Of a stretch of DNA of 64,000 nucleotides, positions 25,372-33,862 are shown piece after piece. Source of the stretch: CATQHD01 sp965202675 (GTDB lineage: Bacteria > Actinomycetota > Acidimicrobiia > Spongiisociales > Spongiisociaceae). Both the position numbers and the translations under genes were made by a program. The notes beneath the pieces were generated by a model. That model worked only from the letters and a program-made list of their open reading frames with translations, had not been told where the DNA came from and did no database searches. Every line of letters starts with the position of its first letter. The stretch's first letter is position 1. The DNA is taken from the NCBI GenBank assembly GCA_965202675.1, contig OZ241842.1, positions 806,001 through 870,000 on the forward strand, read 5' to 3'.

Positions 25372-26679
25372 CTATCCGCCCAGCGCGGCGGTGAGGGCGT
25401 CGAATACGGCGTAGGCGGTTTCCAACGCTTCGTCAATGTGGCGCTCCTCCATCACCGACGAGGTGGAGAGGTAGGGGAAGCCGAATACCCCGCGGTTGCC
25501 GAAGGCCAGCGAGAGGCCGGTCATCAGCAGCTCGGCCCCGGCGAAACCCTCCTCTACCGCAAGGCCGGTCAGCGACCCGCCCCCGTCCACCTGCAGGGGG
25601 AGGCCCCGCTCCCCCGCCGCCTCGGCCAAGCCCGACCGCAGCCGGCCACCCAGCCGGTCGATCCGCGCATACGCCTCCGGCGTCAACAGCCTCAGCGCCG
25701 CCGCCCCGGCCGCGGCGGTCATCGGGTTGGCGTTGAACGTCCCGGCCAGCGCCACCTTCATGTCTCCGAACGGGTCGGTTACCGCCATGATGTCGGCCCG
25801 CCCGCCGAAGGCGCCCACCGGCAGCCCGCCTCCGATCAGCTTGCCGAGGGCCGTCATGTCGGGCATCACCCCGTAGCGGCCCTGCGCGCCCCCGGTCCCG
25901 AGCCGCAGCGAGATCACCTCGTCGAAGAGGAGCAGCACCCCCGCCTCGGCGGTCGCCTCGCGCAGGGTCTCCAGGAAACCCGGCGGCGGCTCGGCGAATC
26001 CCCCCGCCGAGCGGAACGGGGTGAGGATCACCGCCGCGAGGCGTCCGGCGTTCTCCCGTATCAGGCGGACCGCCCCGTCTGCGTCCCCCCATCGGCCGAG
26101 CAGGACGTTGGCGGCGAGGCCGGCGGGGACGCCCCCCGTGCTGGGGGCGGCGCCTCCGCCCTCGATGGACGCAAACTCGAAGCCGTCGTAGGTTCCGTGA
26201 TAGGCCCCGTCCAGCTTGAGCACCGCGTCGCGGCCGGTGAAGGCCCGGGCCACCTTGAGCATGTGCATGTTGGCCTCGGTGCCGGAGTTGGCGAACCGCA
26301 CCCGTTCGATCGACGGGACCCGCCCGCAGATCATCTGCGCCCATTCGACCTCGGCCGGGTGGTGGCCGCCCCAGGCGGTCCCCTTGGCAGCCTGGGCCTG
26401 CACCGCCGCCGTGATCTCGGGATGGGCGTGGCCGTGGACCAGCGCGGTGGAGTTGTTGTTCAGGTCGAGCCGCCGGTTGCCGTCCACGTCCCATATGAAG
26501 GCGCCCTCGCCCCGCTCGAAGTAGAGGGGGTGGGGCCGGGTGGTGATCGAGTAGCGGGTGTCGCCGCCCGGCAGCACGCCGCCGCCCCGCTCGAAGAGGG
26601 CCGCCGAGCCGGGCGTCAGCCGGATGTACTCGCCTGCGACCTCCTCATACCAGCGCCGGAGGCCTTCCCCGGCGCTCAC
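25372..26679 (-). CDS. Class III aminotransferase (glutamate-1-semialdehyde aminomutase-like)
   Basis: A 435-residue PLP enzyme. GTG at 26679 overlaps the stop of the phosphotriesterase-family gene (GTGA). NSGTEANMHMLKVARA is the PLP-phosphate region, LLLFDEVISLR carries the PLP Asp, and TALGKLIGGGLPVGAFGG has the Lys. It resembles HemL, but its position next to catabolic hydrolases and its FDEVISLR variant suggest a different omega-amino or beta-amino substrate. Co-transcription with the hydrolase gene is likely. Confidence 0.85.
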   Translation of the reverse strand: MSAGEGLRRWYEEVAGEYIRLTPGSAALFERGGGVLPGGDTRYSITTRPHPLYFERGEGAFIWDVDGNRRLDLNNNSTALVHGHAHPEITAAVQAQAAKGTAWGGHHPAEVEWAQMICGRVPSIERVRFANSGTEANMHMLKVARAFTGRDAVLKLDGAYHGTYDGFEFASIEGGGAAPSTGGVPAGLAANVLLGRWGDADGAVRLIRENAGRLAAVILTPFRSAGGFAEPPPGFLETLREATAEAGVLLLFDEVISLRLGTGGAQGRYGVMPDMTALGKLIGGGLPVGAFGGRADIMAVTDPFGDMKVALAGTFNANPMTAAAGAAALRLLTPEAYARIDRLGGRLRSGLAEAAGERGLPLQVDGGGSLTGLAVEEGFAGAELLMTGLSLAFGNRGVFGFPYLSTSSVMEERHIDEALETAYAVFDALTAALGG

Positions 26680-27596
26680 GCCCCGGCCAGCCAGCGCCGC
26701 GGGTTGTCGCGGGTCATGACGTCTATGGCCGCCGCCTCCACCCCCCGTTCGGCGAGGGCGGGCAGAAACGTCTCGGACAGGTAGACGAACCCGGTCCCCC
26801 CGTGGACGCGCAGCTGCCCGAACTTGCAGACGTCGTGCGACAGCATCAGGCGGTCCACCCGGCCCCGGTCGATCAGCTCCCGGATCAGGCCGATGATCCG
26901 GTCTTCGAAATCGCCCATGCCCCGGTACTGCCCGCAGTTGTCGAACATGATGTACACGCCGCGCTCGAGCAGGCCGAGCAGGTAGCGGAGGTGCGGATAG
27001 GTCTCGCAGTGGGCGACGGCCACCCGGCTCATGTCGACGTCCTCCTCCTCGAGGATGGTCAGCTGCTCGGGGGCGACGGGGCCTATAGCGTGGAGCGCCC
27101 CGACGGCCAAGCCGGTCTCGCGGTGCGCCCGGGCGGCGGCGCGCAGCACCCGCTCCTCGGCGGGCGAGACCCAGCTCTTCTCCGACCCGATCTCGCCGAT
27201 CACGCCCGGCCTGATCCCGGCGCCGCCCGCCCCCTCGGTGATCTCGCCGACCAGCTCCTCGGCCAAGTCGTCCGCCGTCCGCCGGTCGATCCGCTCCTCC
27301 GGCAGGTAATAGTTCTGGCGGTACCAGCCGCAGCCCATGACGATGTGCACCCCGGTGCGCTCGGACAGGGCGCGCAGGCGTTCCGGGGACCGTCCGTTGT
27401 CGGGCACGCTGAGGTCGAAGAGGGCGCCGCCCCCCAGCTCGGCGAAGGCCGTGACCTCGGCCGCCATGACATCGTCGTCTTCGAGCTGGTCGCCCCCCAC
27501 GTACCGGTAGTCGGCCTGCTGCAGCTTGCAATAGATGTGCTCGTGGGGAAGGGTGAACCCCAGCTCGCCGGCGGGGACCGGCCCCCGCACCGTCAT
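26676..27596 (-). CDS. Phosphotriesterase-family metal-dependent hydrolase
   Basis: About 306 residues (a TTG at 27617 would add seven). FTLPHEHIY provides the first metal His pair, EIGSEK the bridging carboxylate region, AVAHCETYP and ALHAIGP further His, and LSHDVCK the active-site Asp. This is the PTE/lactonase TIM barrel. Substrates in the family include lactones, esters and phosphotriesters. It is coupled to the class III aminotransferase and divergent from the amidohydrolase and P450. Confidence 0.85.
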   Translation of the reverse strand: MTVRGPVPAGELGFTLPHEHIYCKLQQADYRYVGGDQLEDDDVMAAEVTAFAELGGGALFDLSVPDNGRSPERLRALSERTGVHIVMGCGWYRQNYYLPEERIDRRTADDLAEELVGEITEGAGGAGIRPGVIGEIGSEKSWVSPAEERVLRAAARAHRETGLAVGALHAIGPVAPEQLTILEEEDVDMSRVAVAHCETYPHLRYLLGLLERGVYIMFDNCGQYRGMGDFEDRIIGLIRELIDRGRVDRLMLSHDVCKFGQLRVHGGTGFVYLSETFLPALAERGVEAAAIDVMTRDNPRRWLAGA

Positions 27597-27826
27597 GACC
27601 GCCGCCGGTTCGCTCAACCCGCCGGCCGATCCGCGAACAGGCCGGGAATATCGAGGGCCGCCGCCGTCACCGCAAACCCCGCCGGCGGAGGGCCGGAATG
27701 AAATGCAGCACCGGCAGAGCGGTCAGCAGCAACGCCATAGGACGCCGATACTACCGGCGCGGGTTCGGACCGCGGCGCACCGCCCCGGCGGCGGCGTAGG
27801 CTTGAAAGATCGAAACGGAACCCACG

Positions 27827-29290
27827 GTGTCGGAACGCATGGACGGCGGGAACCGCGGCCGCGGCGGCCCAGCGCCCGTCGATCTGCTGTTGCGCCACGG
27901 GCGGGTCATAACCATGGACCGGCGGCGGCGCATCCTGGTAGACGGGGCGGTAGCCGTCCGCGGCGGGGTAATCGCGCTGGCCGGCCCCGACCGGGAAGTG
28001 GCCGCCTCTGTGGACGCGGCCTCCGTCCGGGACCTGGCGGGCGCCCTGGTCCACCCCGGCCTGGTAGACGCCCACGCCCACGCCGGGAGCTCCGAGCTGA
28101 GCCGGGGGCTGGCCCCCAAGGACCACGCCGACTACGGCGCCGTCGACGAGCGGCTGTTCACCTTCCGCCGCCCCGAGACCGACTTTCTGGGCGCCCTGCT
28201 GTCGTGCATGGAGCTGGTGCGCAACGGCATCACCGCCTACGCCGACACGGGCGGGTCGTTCTACCTGGAGGAGACGGTGCGGGCGGTGGAGCAGGTGGGG
28301 ATGCGGGGCATACCCGGTCACGTGGTCCTCGACGCCAACCCGTCGGTTCCCGGCCGGGACACCTCCTCCGGCGCCATGTCCGAGGAGGAAGGCGAGATGC
28401 TGCTCGCCCCCACCCGGGTGTGCGTGGAGCGGCTGGAGGACCAGCTGGACCGTTATCCCTTCCGAGGCGGGGGCCGGGTGCGGGCAGCGGCAACCATGTA
28501 CGGATGCATGCGCTGCTCCGACGAGCTGCTGGTCGAAGCCCAGGCGCTGGCCCGACAGGCGGGAGCGCCCATGATCATGCACCAGTCCTGGGATCCCGAA
28601 GAGGTGACCGCGTCCGAAGCCCTGTACGGCTGCCGCCCCATCAAGCGCCTGGCCGACCTGGGGGTGCTGGACGGCAACCTCACCCTGGTGCATATGAACC
28701 AGCTCGACCCGTCCGAAGTGGAGCTGGCGGTGCGGGCGGGCGTCCGGGTGGTCCATTGCCCGGCGGCTTCGCTGCGGCGGGGCATGGGGGCGGTCCGCAA
28801 CGGTTCCTTCCCCGAGATGCTGGCGATGGGGGCAACGGTGGCGCTCGGCTCCGACGGATACAGCGGGCGGCGGGACCTGCTGCGCCAAGCCTACCTGGCG
28901 GCGGTGAGCTTCCGGGAGTTCCGGGGAGAGCTGCCCACCCTGACGGGCGAGGCGGTGCTGGAGATGGCCACCCTGCACGGCGCGGCGGCCCTCAACCTGG
29001 AGGACGAGATCGGTTCCATCGAAGCAGGCAAGCGGGCCGACCTGGTGATCCACTCCCTCGACCGCCCGGAGGCCTACCCTCGGTTCAGAGACCCGGTCGA
29101 CAACCTGGTCTACTTCCGGGGGTCGAGCACGGTGGACACGGTGCTGGTGGACGGCGAGGCCGTCCTCGACCGGGGGCGCTTCACCCGTTTCGACGCCGAG
29201 GAGGCCTACCGCATGATCGATGAAGCCGCCGCCGAGTTCGAGGCGGGAATCGGCGCCGCCCGGTACGCGGTCTGGCCGCTGGTCGAGTAA
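27827..29290 (+). CDS. Amidohydrolase (cytosine/guanine-deaminase-like, TRZ/ATZ superfamily)
   Basis: A 487-residue metal-dependent hydrolase; GTG at 27827 or ATG at 27839. It shows the family order: N-terminal beta-sandwich (LLLRHGRVITMDRRRRILVDGAV), VHPGLVDAHAHAG metal motif, MIMHQSW and LVHMNQL His, HCPAAS and ALGSDGYSG with the catalytic Asp, then the IEAGKRADLVI tail. It likely deaminates or hydrolyses a heterocyclic or guanidino compound. It is followed 27 bases later by the P450 gene. Confidence 0.88.
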   Translation: MSERMDGGNRGRGGPAPVDLLLRHGRVITMDRRRRILVDGAVAVRGGVIALAGPDREVAASVDAASVRDLAGALVHPGLVDAHAHAGSSELSRGLAPKDHADYGAVDERLFTFRRPETDFLGALLSCMELVRNGITAYADTGGSFYLEETVRAVEQVGMRGIPGHVVLDANPSVPGRDTSSGAMSEEEGEMLLAPTRVCVERLEDQLDRYPFRGGGRVRAAATMYGCMRCSDELLVEAQALARQAGAPMIMHQSWDPEEVTASEALYGCRPIKRLADLGVLDGNLTLVHMNQLDPSEVELAVRAGVRVVHCPAASLRRGMGAVRNGSFPEMLAMGATVALGSDGYSGRRDLLRQAYLAAVSFREFRGELPTLTGEAVLEMATLHGAAALNLEDEIGSIEAGKRADLVIHSLDRPEAYPRFRDPVDNLVYFRGSSTVDTVLVDGEAVLDRGRFTRFDAEEAYRMIDEAAAEFEAGIGAARYAVWPLVE

Positions 29291-29317
29291 CCCGGTGAGC
29301 AGACCCGCCCTGCGGCC

Positions 29318-30544
29318 GTGAACCCCCGCTTCGACCCCTACGACCCGGAGTTTCTGGATGACCCCTATCCGGTGTTCGACCGCCTCCGGGAGGAGACTCC
29401 CGTCTTCCGCCGCCCCGGCAGCCACAACGGCCGTCCGGCCTGGTTCCTCACCCGCTACGCCGACGTCCGCCAAGCCCTGCGCGACCGCCGGCTGGGCCGC
29501 ATCTACCAGCAGGCCGTGGACCGGGAGGAGTGGGGCCTGCCCCCGCTCCGCCCCGGCTTGGAGGCCTTCTACGAAGTGGAATACTGGTCGGTGGTGTGGC
29601 TGGAGCCGCCCGACCACACCAGGATCCGGGGGCTGGTCATCAAGGCCTTCACCCCGGGGCGGGTGGCCGGGCTGAGGCCGCGCATCCTCCATCACGCCGA
29701 CCGGCTGCTCGATGCGGTCCTGGAGCGGGGGCGGATGGACGCCGTGAACGACTACGCGGCGCCTTTGTCGGTCCGGGTCATCGCCGAGCTGCTGGGCGCC
29801 CCGACCGCCGACTGGCGGCTGATGCTCGACTGGTCGAACCGGATAACCAGGATGTACGAGCTGAACACCACCGCAGCCCAGACCCTCTCCGCGGTGGAGG
29901 CCTGTGCGGAGTTCCGGGAATACTGCCTGGAGCTGATGCGGCGGCGCCGGGCCGATCCGCAGGACGACCTGATCACCGCCCTGTGCTTCGCCCGCGCCGG
30001 GGACGACGCGCTGACCGACCCGCAGATCGTGTCGATGATCATCACCCTGCTCAACGCGGGGCACGAGGCTACGGTGAACACCCTGGCCAACGGCCTGCTG
30101 GCCCTGATGCGCCATCCCGAGCAGTGGCGCCTGCTGGTCGAAGAAAAGGTGGGCGCCAGGACCGCGGTCGAGGAGCTGTTCCGATGGGACGCGCCCATCC
30201 AGACCTTCGACCGGTGGGTGCTGGCCGAGGACGGGTACGAGGCGGGGGGCCGGCAGCTGGGCCGATACGAGCAGGTGACGGTGATGCTCGGCTCCGCCAA
30301 CCGCGACCCCCGCTATTTCGAGGCCCCCGACGAGTTCCGGATCGGGCGGGGCGACCCCACCCACGTCAGCTTCGGGGGCGGTATCCACCACTGCCTGGGC
30401 GCCCCCCTCGCCCGCCTGGAGATGGAGGCCGCCCTGTCCCGCCTGGCCGCCCGATGCCCCCGCCTGGAACTGGCCGCCGAGCCGGTGCGCCCGCCCCGCT
30501 TCGTCCTGCGCGGCTTCGACTCCCTCGAGCTGACCGTGTCGTAA
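29318..30544 (+). CDS. Cytochrome P450
   Basis: A 408-residue soluble bacterial P450. GTG at 29318. The I-helix motif is LNAGHEATVNT, where His replaces the acidic-side Asp/Glu-Thr partner residue order usually AG(D/E)T but Glu-Ala-Thr keeps the Thr. The K-helix ExxR is EELFR, and the heme loop FGGGIHHCLGAPLAR has the thiolate Cys. It is probably a monooxygenase in a catabolic cluster with the preceding amidohydrolase; no ferredoxin gene is adjacent. Substrate unknown. Confidence 0.93.
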   Translation: MNPRFDPYDPEFLDDPYPVFDRLREETPVFRRPGSHNGRPAWFLTRYADVRQALRDRRLGRIYQQAVDREEWGLPPLRPGLEAFYEVEYWSVVWLEPPDHTRIRGLVIKAFTPGRVAGLRPRILHHADRLLDAVLERGRMDAVNDYAAPLSVRVIAELLGAPTADWRLMLDWSNRITRMYELNTTAAQTLSAVEACAEFREYCLELMRRRRADPQDDLITALCFARAGDDALTDPQIVSMIITLLNAGHEATVNTLANGLLALMRHPEQWRLLVEEKVGARTAVEELFRWDAPIQTFDRWVLAEDGYEAGGRQLGRYEQVTVMLGSANRDPRYFEAPDEFRIGRGDPTHVSFGGGIHHCLGAPLARLEMEAALSRLAARCPRLELAAEPVRPPRFVLRGFDSLELTVS

Positions 30545-30654
30545 GCCGCACGGCCACTCACCTATAGAACGCTCCCTCCTCGCCCGGAGGACGCGAGGAG
30601 GGAACAGAGCAATCGAACTTTCGAGCAGATACTCCCTGGCAACCGTCGAAGCTG

Positions 30655-31227
30655 TCAGGCGGCCAGATCCTCCGGGGCGTCGATGAACCGGACGCATGCC
30701 GCGGCTGTCCCGAGCTCCCTCGACAGACTGCGTCTGAGAGTTACCACTTCCACGCGCAAACCGTAGCTCATGAAAGCCTTGACCGTCGGCGCGAAGATGC
30801 CGTCGCCCGAGCCGATGACGATCCGGGCATACCTAGAGATGACGAAGCTATGATCCTTCACCCGGTCCAGGAGGGCCATATCAGCCCCATTTGGACCAGC
30901 TCCGAAAACAACCTTCGCCGACGACCAAACCTTGCGGGCACAGATAACGGCAACAACATACAACCCAGGATTCACTCCTAAGGTGGCGATGTCGTGCTCA
31001 CCTACGACCGCTGCCCTCCGATAGGAGAGAACAGCCCCACGGAGTGCCTGCCCCCCGGCCCACGGCCCGCCCATGAGGTTCTCAATGTCAATCAGATGGA
31101 GAGTCCGGCCTTCAGGAACGTAATTTTCTTGAGTTACAAGCCGTTTCTGACCATCAATTACATACAAGCCCTTGCGTTTGCCCAGAACGCCTTTGTGGTT
31201 TAGTTGTACACCTTTAATGAGCCTCAT
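30655..31227 (-). CDS. NYN-domain (PIN-like) protein 2
   Basis: A 190-residue paralogue of NYN protein 1. ATG at 31227 has AAAGGAG seven bases upstream. The N-terminal 40 residues are basic and longer than in protein 1. The core shares LHLIDIENLMGGP (D47), GVNPG, AGPNGADMALLDRV (D116) and RIVIGSGDGIF (D142), plus LRRSLSREL near the end. As with protein 1, the gene is preceded by a repeat array with a 20-bp period. It lies in an AT-richer pocket between the P450 and pcrA. Function is inferred as an RNA-targeting nuclease or RNA-binding regulator. Confidence 0.75.
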   Translation of the reverse strand: MRLIKGVQLNHKGVLGKRKGLYVIDGQKRLVTQENYVPEGRTLHLIDIENLMGGPWAGGQALRGAVLSYRRAAVVGEHDIATLGVNPGLYVVAVICARKVWSSAKVVFGAGPNGADMALLDRVKDHSFVISRYARIVIGSGDGIFAPTVKAFMSYGLRVEVVTLRRSLSRELGTAAACVRFIDAPEDLAA

Positions 31228-31254
31228 TTTCTGGCTCCTTTCTTGAGTGATTGT

Positions 31255-31278
31255 ACTGCCTGCATAAATGCAGGCAGT
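31255..31278. repeat. Perfect 24-bp inverted repeat before NYN gene 2
   Basis: ACTGCCTGCAT, AA, ATGCAGGCAGT: 11-bp arms, 28 bases upstream of the start codon. It could be an operator, or a hairpin in the mRNA leader, and it overlaps the first unit of the array. Confidence 0.85.
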
Positions 31279-31375
31279 CCTTAAATCCATCAGGCAACCC
31301 TTAAAATCTGAGGGAGTGCCTTCATCTTCTGAGGAAGTCCTTCATCGAAAGAAGGAGTCCTTCACTTCCAGGGGG
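31271..31375. repeat. 20-bp-periodic repeat array upstream of NYN gene 2
   Basis: Five units whose CCTT cores fall at 31279, 31299, 31319, 31339 and 31359, exactly 20 bp apart. Each unit has the dyad AGG-N(3-5)-CCTT, for example AGGAAGTCCTTCA and AGGCAGTCCTTAA. Units are more diverged than in array 1 but share the GTCCTT(A/C)A core. No unique spacers are present. The rest of 31376-31555 has no gene. Confidence 0.85.
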
Positions 31376-31555
31376 TATCTCTCCAACATATATTTTCGTC
31401 TCCTTTCGAGGGAGACTATACCACATATCAAGGAAATTGTCAAATCTATAATGGCTGAATAGGCAACCAATCTATCGAGTTATCAAACCAACGATAACGA
31501 ACGGAAGCCGTGGTGCCGAGAACCGGGACCGGAGAGTCGGGCGCGCCGAGGGGAT

Positions 31556-33796
31556 CTACTCCGGTTGGAGCTTTTTGAGGGGGGCCCAGCTGAGGAGGAG
31601 GCGCTTTTCGCCCCGGCCGGGGAAGCGGACGACGGCTTCGGCCCGGTCGCCGAGGCCTTCTACCGACCGGACCTCTCCGCGGCCCCACTCGTCGTGTTCC
31701 ACCGGGTCGCCGGCTTCGATCTCGTCGCCCGACAGGGTGCGGGGCGGGGCGCCCGTCGATTCCCGCTGCGGGTCTCGGTTCCTGGCCTGCGTCGGATCGA
31801 CCAGATCGATTGGTATTTCCTTCAGAAAACGGGAGGACAGGTTGGAGGTGGGCATCCCGTAGAGCAGGCGGCTCCTCGACCAGGACACGAAGAGGCGCTG
31901 CTGGGCGCGGGTCATCCCCACGTAGCAGAGCCGCCGCTCCTCCTCTAGCTCGTCGTGCTCGGTCATGGCCCGCTGATGGGGGAACAATCCGTCCTCCATG
32001 CCGACCAGGAACACCGCCGGAAACTCCAGGCCCTTGGCGCTGTGCAGGGTCATGAGCTTCACCGACCCGCCGTCCTCGGTCAGCTCGTCGATGTCGCTGA
32101 CGAGGGTCACCGACTCCAGGAACTGCGCCAACCGGCGCAGCCCGTCCTCGATGTCCCGAGGCTCCCCGCCCAGCCCCTCCTCTCGGGAGCGCTGCTCGAA
32201 CTCCTCCGCCCCCGAGACCAGCTCCCTCAGGTTTTCGGCCCGGCCGAGCGCCTCGAAGGTGCGCTCCTGTTCCACATGTTCCAGATATCCGATGTCTTCG
32301 AGCACCGCCTTCACCGCCGCCGCCGGGCCCTCGGCGGCGCTCTCCTCGAGGCCTCCGATCTTCTCCAGAAAACCCCGCACCGCCTTCACCGCCCGCCCGT
32401 CCAGGGCGGGTATCTCCTCCGCCCGGTTCAAAGCCGCCAGGAACGGGATCCGCTCTGCCCCGGCAAAGCGCTCGACGCGGCCGACAGTAGTGCCGCCGAT
32501 GCCCCGCCGAGGGAGGTTGACCACCCGCCTGACCGAGATATCGTCGTCGGGGTTGCAGAGCAGGCGCAGGTAGGCCAGCACATCCTTGATCTCCCGGCGC
32601 TCGTAGAACCTCACCGAGCCGATCACTTCATGGGGGAGGCCGGAGCGGTTGAGAACCTCTTCCAAGACCCGGCTCAGGGCGTTGACCCGGTACAAAACCG
32701 CAATGTCGGAGTAGCTGCAGCCCCCGGACTCCACCAGGTCCGCCGCCCGGTCCGCCACGAAACCGGCCTCGTCGTGCTCGTCCTGGGCGTCGTAACGGAC
32801 GATGGGTCGCCCCGTTCCCAGATCGCTCCACAGGTGCTTGGGCTCCCGCCGCCAGTTGTTGGCGATGACCGCATTGGCGGCCGACAGGATGGTCTCGGTC
32901 GAGCGGTAGTTCTGGTCGAGCACCACCACCCGCGTCTCGGGGTAGTCCCGCCGGAAGTCCAGGATGTTCCGGATGTCGGCCCCCCGGAACCGGTAGATGG
33001 CCTGGTCGGCGTCCCCCACCGCGCAGATGTTGCCGCGCCGCCCGGCCAGCTGCCTGACCAGCTTGTACTGGGCGCGGTTGGTGTCCTGGAACTCGTCCAC
33101 GTGCAGGTATCGGAATCGTTCCTGATAGTGCTCCAGCACCTCGGGAAAAGCATCGAAGACAGAGACGGCGACCATGAGCAGGTCGTCGAAGTCCATGGCC
33201 GAGGCGTCCAGCAGCCGCTGCTGGTAGAGGCGGTAGACCTCCGCCAGGTTGCGGTGGCGGAAGCTGTCCTGCTGATCGCGGAAGGCTTCGTAGTCGATCA
33301 GCTCGTTCTTGGCGTTGGAGATGGCGGCCCGCACCCGCCGGGGCGGGTAGTTCTTCGGATCGAGGTCGAGGTCCTTGACGGCCGCATTGACCGCCCGCAG
33401 GGAATCCTGGGCGTCGTAGATGGTGAAAGCGGAGCGGTAGCCGAGCCGGGGCGCCTCCCGGCGCAGGATGCGCACGCACGCCGAGTGGAAGGTGGACACC
33501 CACATGCTGCGCACCACCCCCCCCACCAGGCGGCCGACCCGTTCGGCCATCTCCCCCGCCGCCTTGTTGGTGAAGGTAATGGCCATGACCTCCCACGGGG
33601 AGACCTCCAGGTCGCGGATCAGGTGGGCGACCCGGTAGGTGAGCACCCTGGTCTTGCCCGAACCCGCCCCCGCCACCACCAGCACCGGCCCTTCGGTGGC
33701 CTCCACCGCCTCGCGCTGGCGGGGGTTCAGGTCGTCGAACAGGACGGAGCCGGCCGGGTCGACTCTTGGCGCGTCGGATTCCATCAGCTGCACCAT
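31556..33796 (-). CDS. pcrA: UvrD/PcrA-family ATP-dependent DNA helicase
   Basis: A 746-residue superfamily 1A helicase. It has motif I VAGAGSGKTR, motif Ia AITFTNKAAGEM, motif II VDEFQDTN, motif III GDADQAIYRFRGA, motif IV YRSTETIL, motif V LMTLHSAKGLEF and motif VI YVGMTRAQQRL. The C-terminal Tudor-like part (VEHDEWGRGEV) is typical of PcrA and contacts RNA polymerase. The start ATG at 33796 has a second in-frame ATG at 33784. It acts in nucleotide excision and transcription-coupled repair. Confidence 0.95.
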   Translation of the reverse strand: MVQLMESDAPRVDPAGSVLFDDLNPRQREAVEATEGPVLVVAGAGSGKTRVLTYRVAHLIRDLEVSPWEVMAITFTNKAAGEMAERVGRLVGGVVRSMWVSTFHSACVRILRREAPRLGYRSAFTIYDAQDSLRAVNAAVKDLDLDPKNYPPRRVRAAISNAKNELIDYEAFRDQQDSFRHRNLAEVYRLYQQRLLDASAMDFDDLLMVAVSVFDAFPEVLEHYQERFRYLHVDEFQDTNRAQYKLVRQLAGRRGNICAVGDADQAIYRFRGADIRNILDFRRDYPETRVVVLDQNYRSTETILSAANAVIANNWRREPKHLWSDLGTGRPIVRYDAQDEHDEAGFVADRAADLVESGGCSYSDIAVLYRVNALSRVLEEVLNRSGLPHEVIGSVRFYERREIKDVLAYLRLLCNPDDDISVRRVVNLPRRGIGGTTVGRVERFAGAERIPFLAALNRAEEIPALDGRAVKAVRGFLEKIGGLEESAAEGPAAAVKAVLEDIGYLEHVEQERTFEALGRAENLRELVSGAEEFEQRSREEGLGGEPRDIEDGLRRLAQFLESVTLVSDIDELTEDGGSVKLMTLHSAKGLEFPAVFLVGMEDGLFPHQRAMTEHDELEEERRLCYVGMTRAQQRLFVSWSRSRLLYGMPTSNLSSRFLKEIPIDLVDPTQARNRDPQRESTGAPPRTLSGDEIEAGDPVEHDEWGRGEVRSVEGLGDRAEAVVRFPGRGEKRLLLSWAPLKKLQPE

Positions 33797-33862
33797 CCGG
33801 CCATCATACCGGAGGGCGGCGGCGGCTAATCACACCCCTGTGATTACCCGCCCGGGCGGGGG

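Noticed and set aside
27614..30697. A 1027-codon minus-strand open frame
   Set aside because: It is the antisense shadow of the amidohydrolase and P450 genes, which carry complete catalytic motifs.
31271..31375. CRISPR array
   Set aside because: Units are contiguous and diverged, with no unique spacers and no cas genes.
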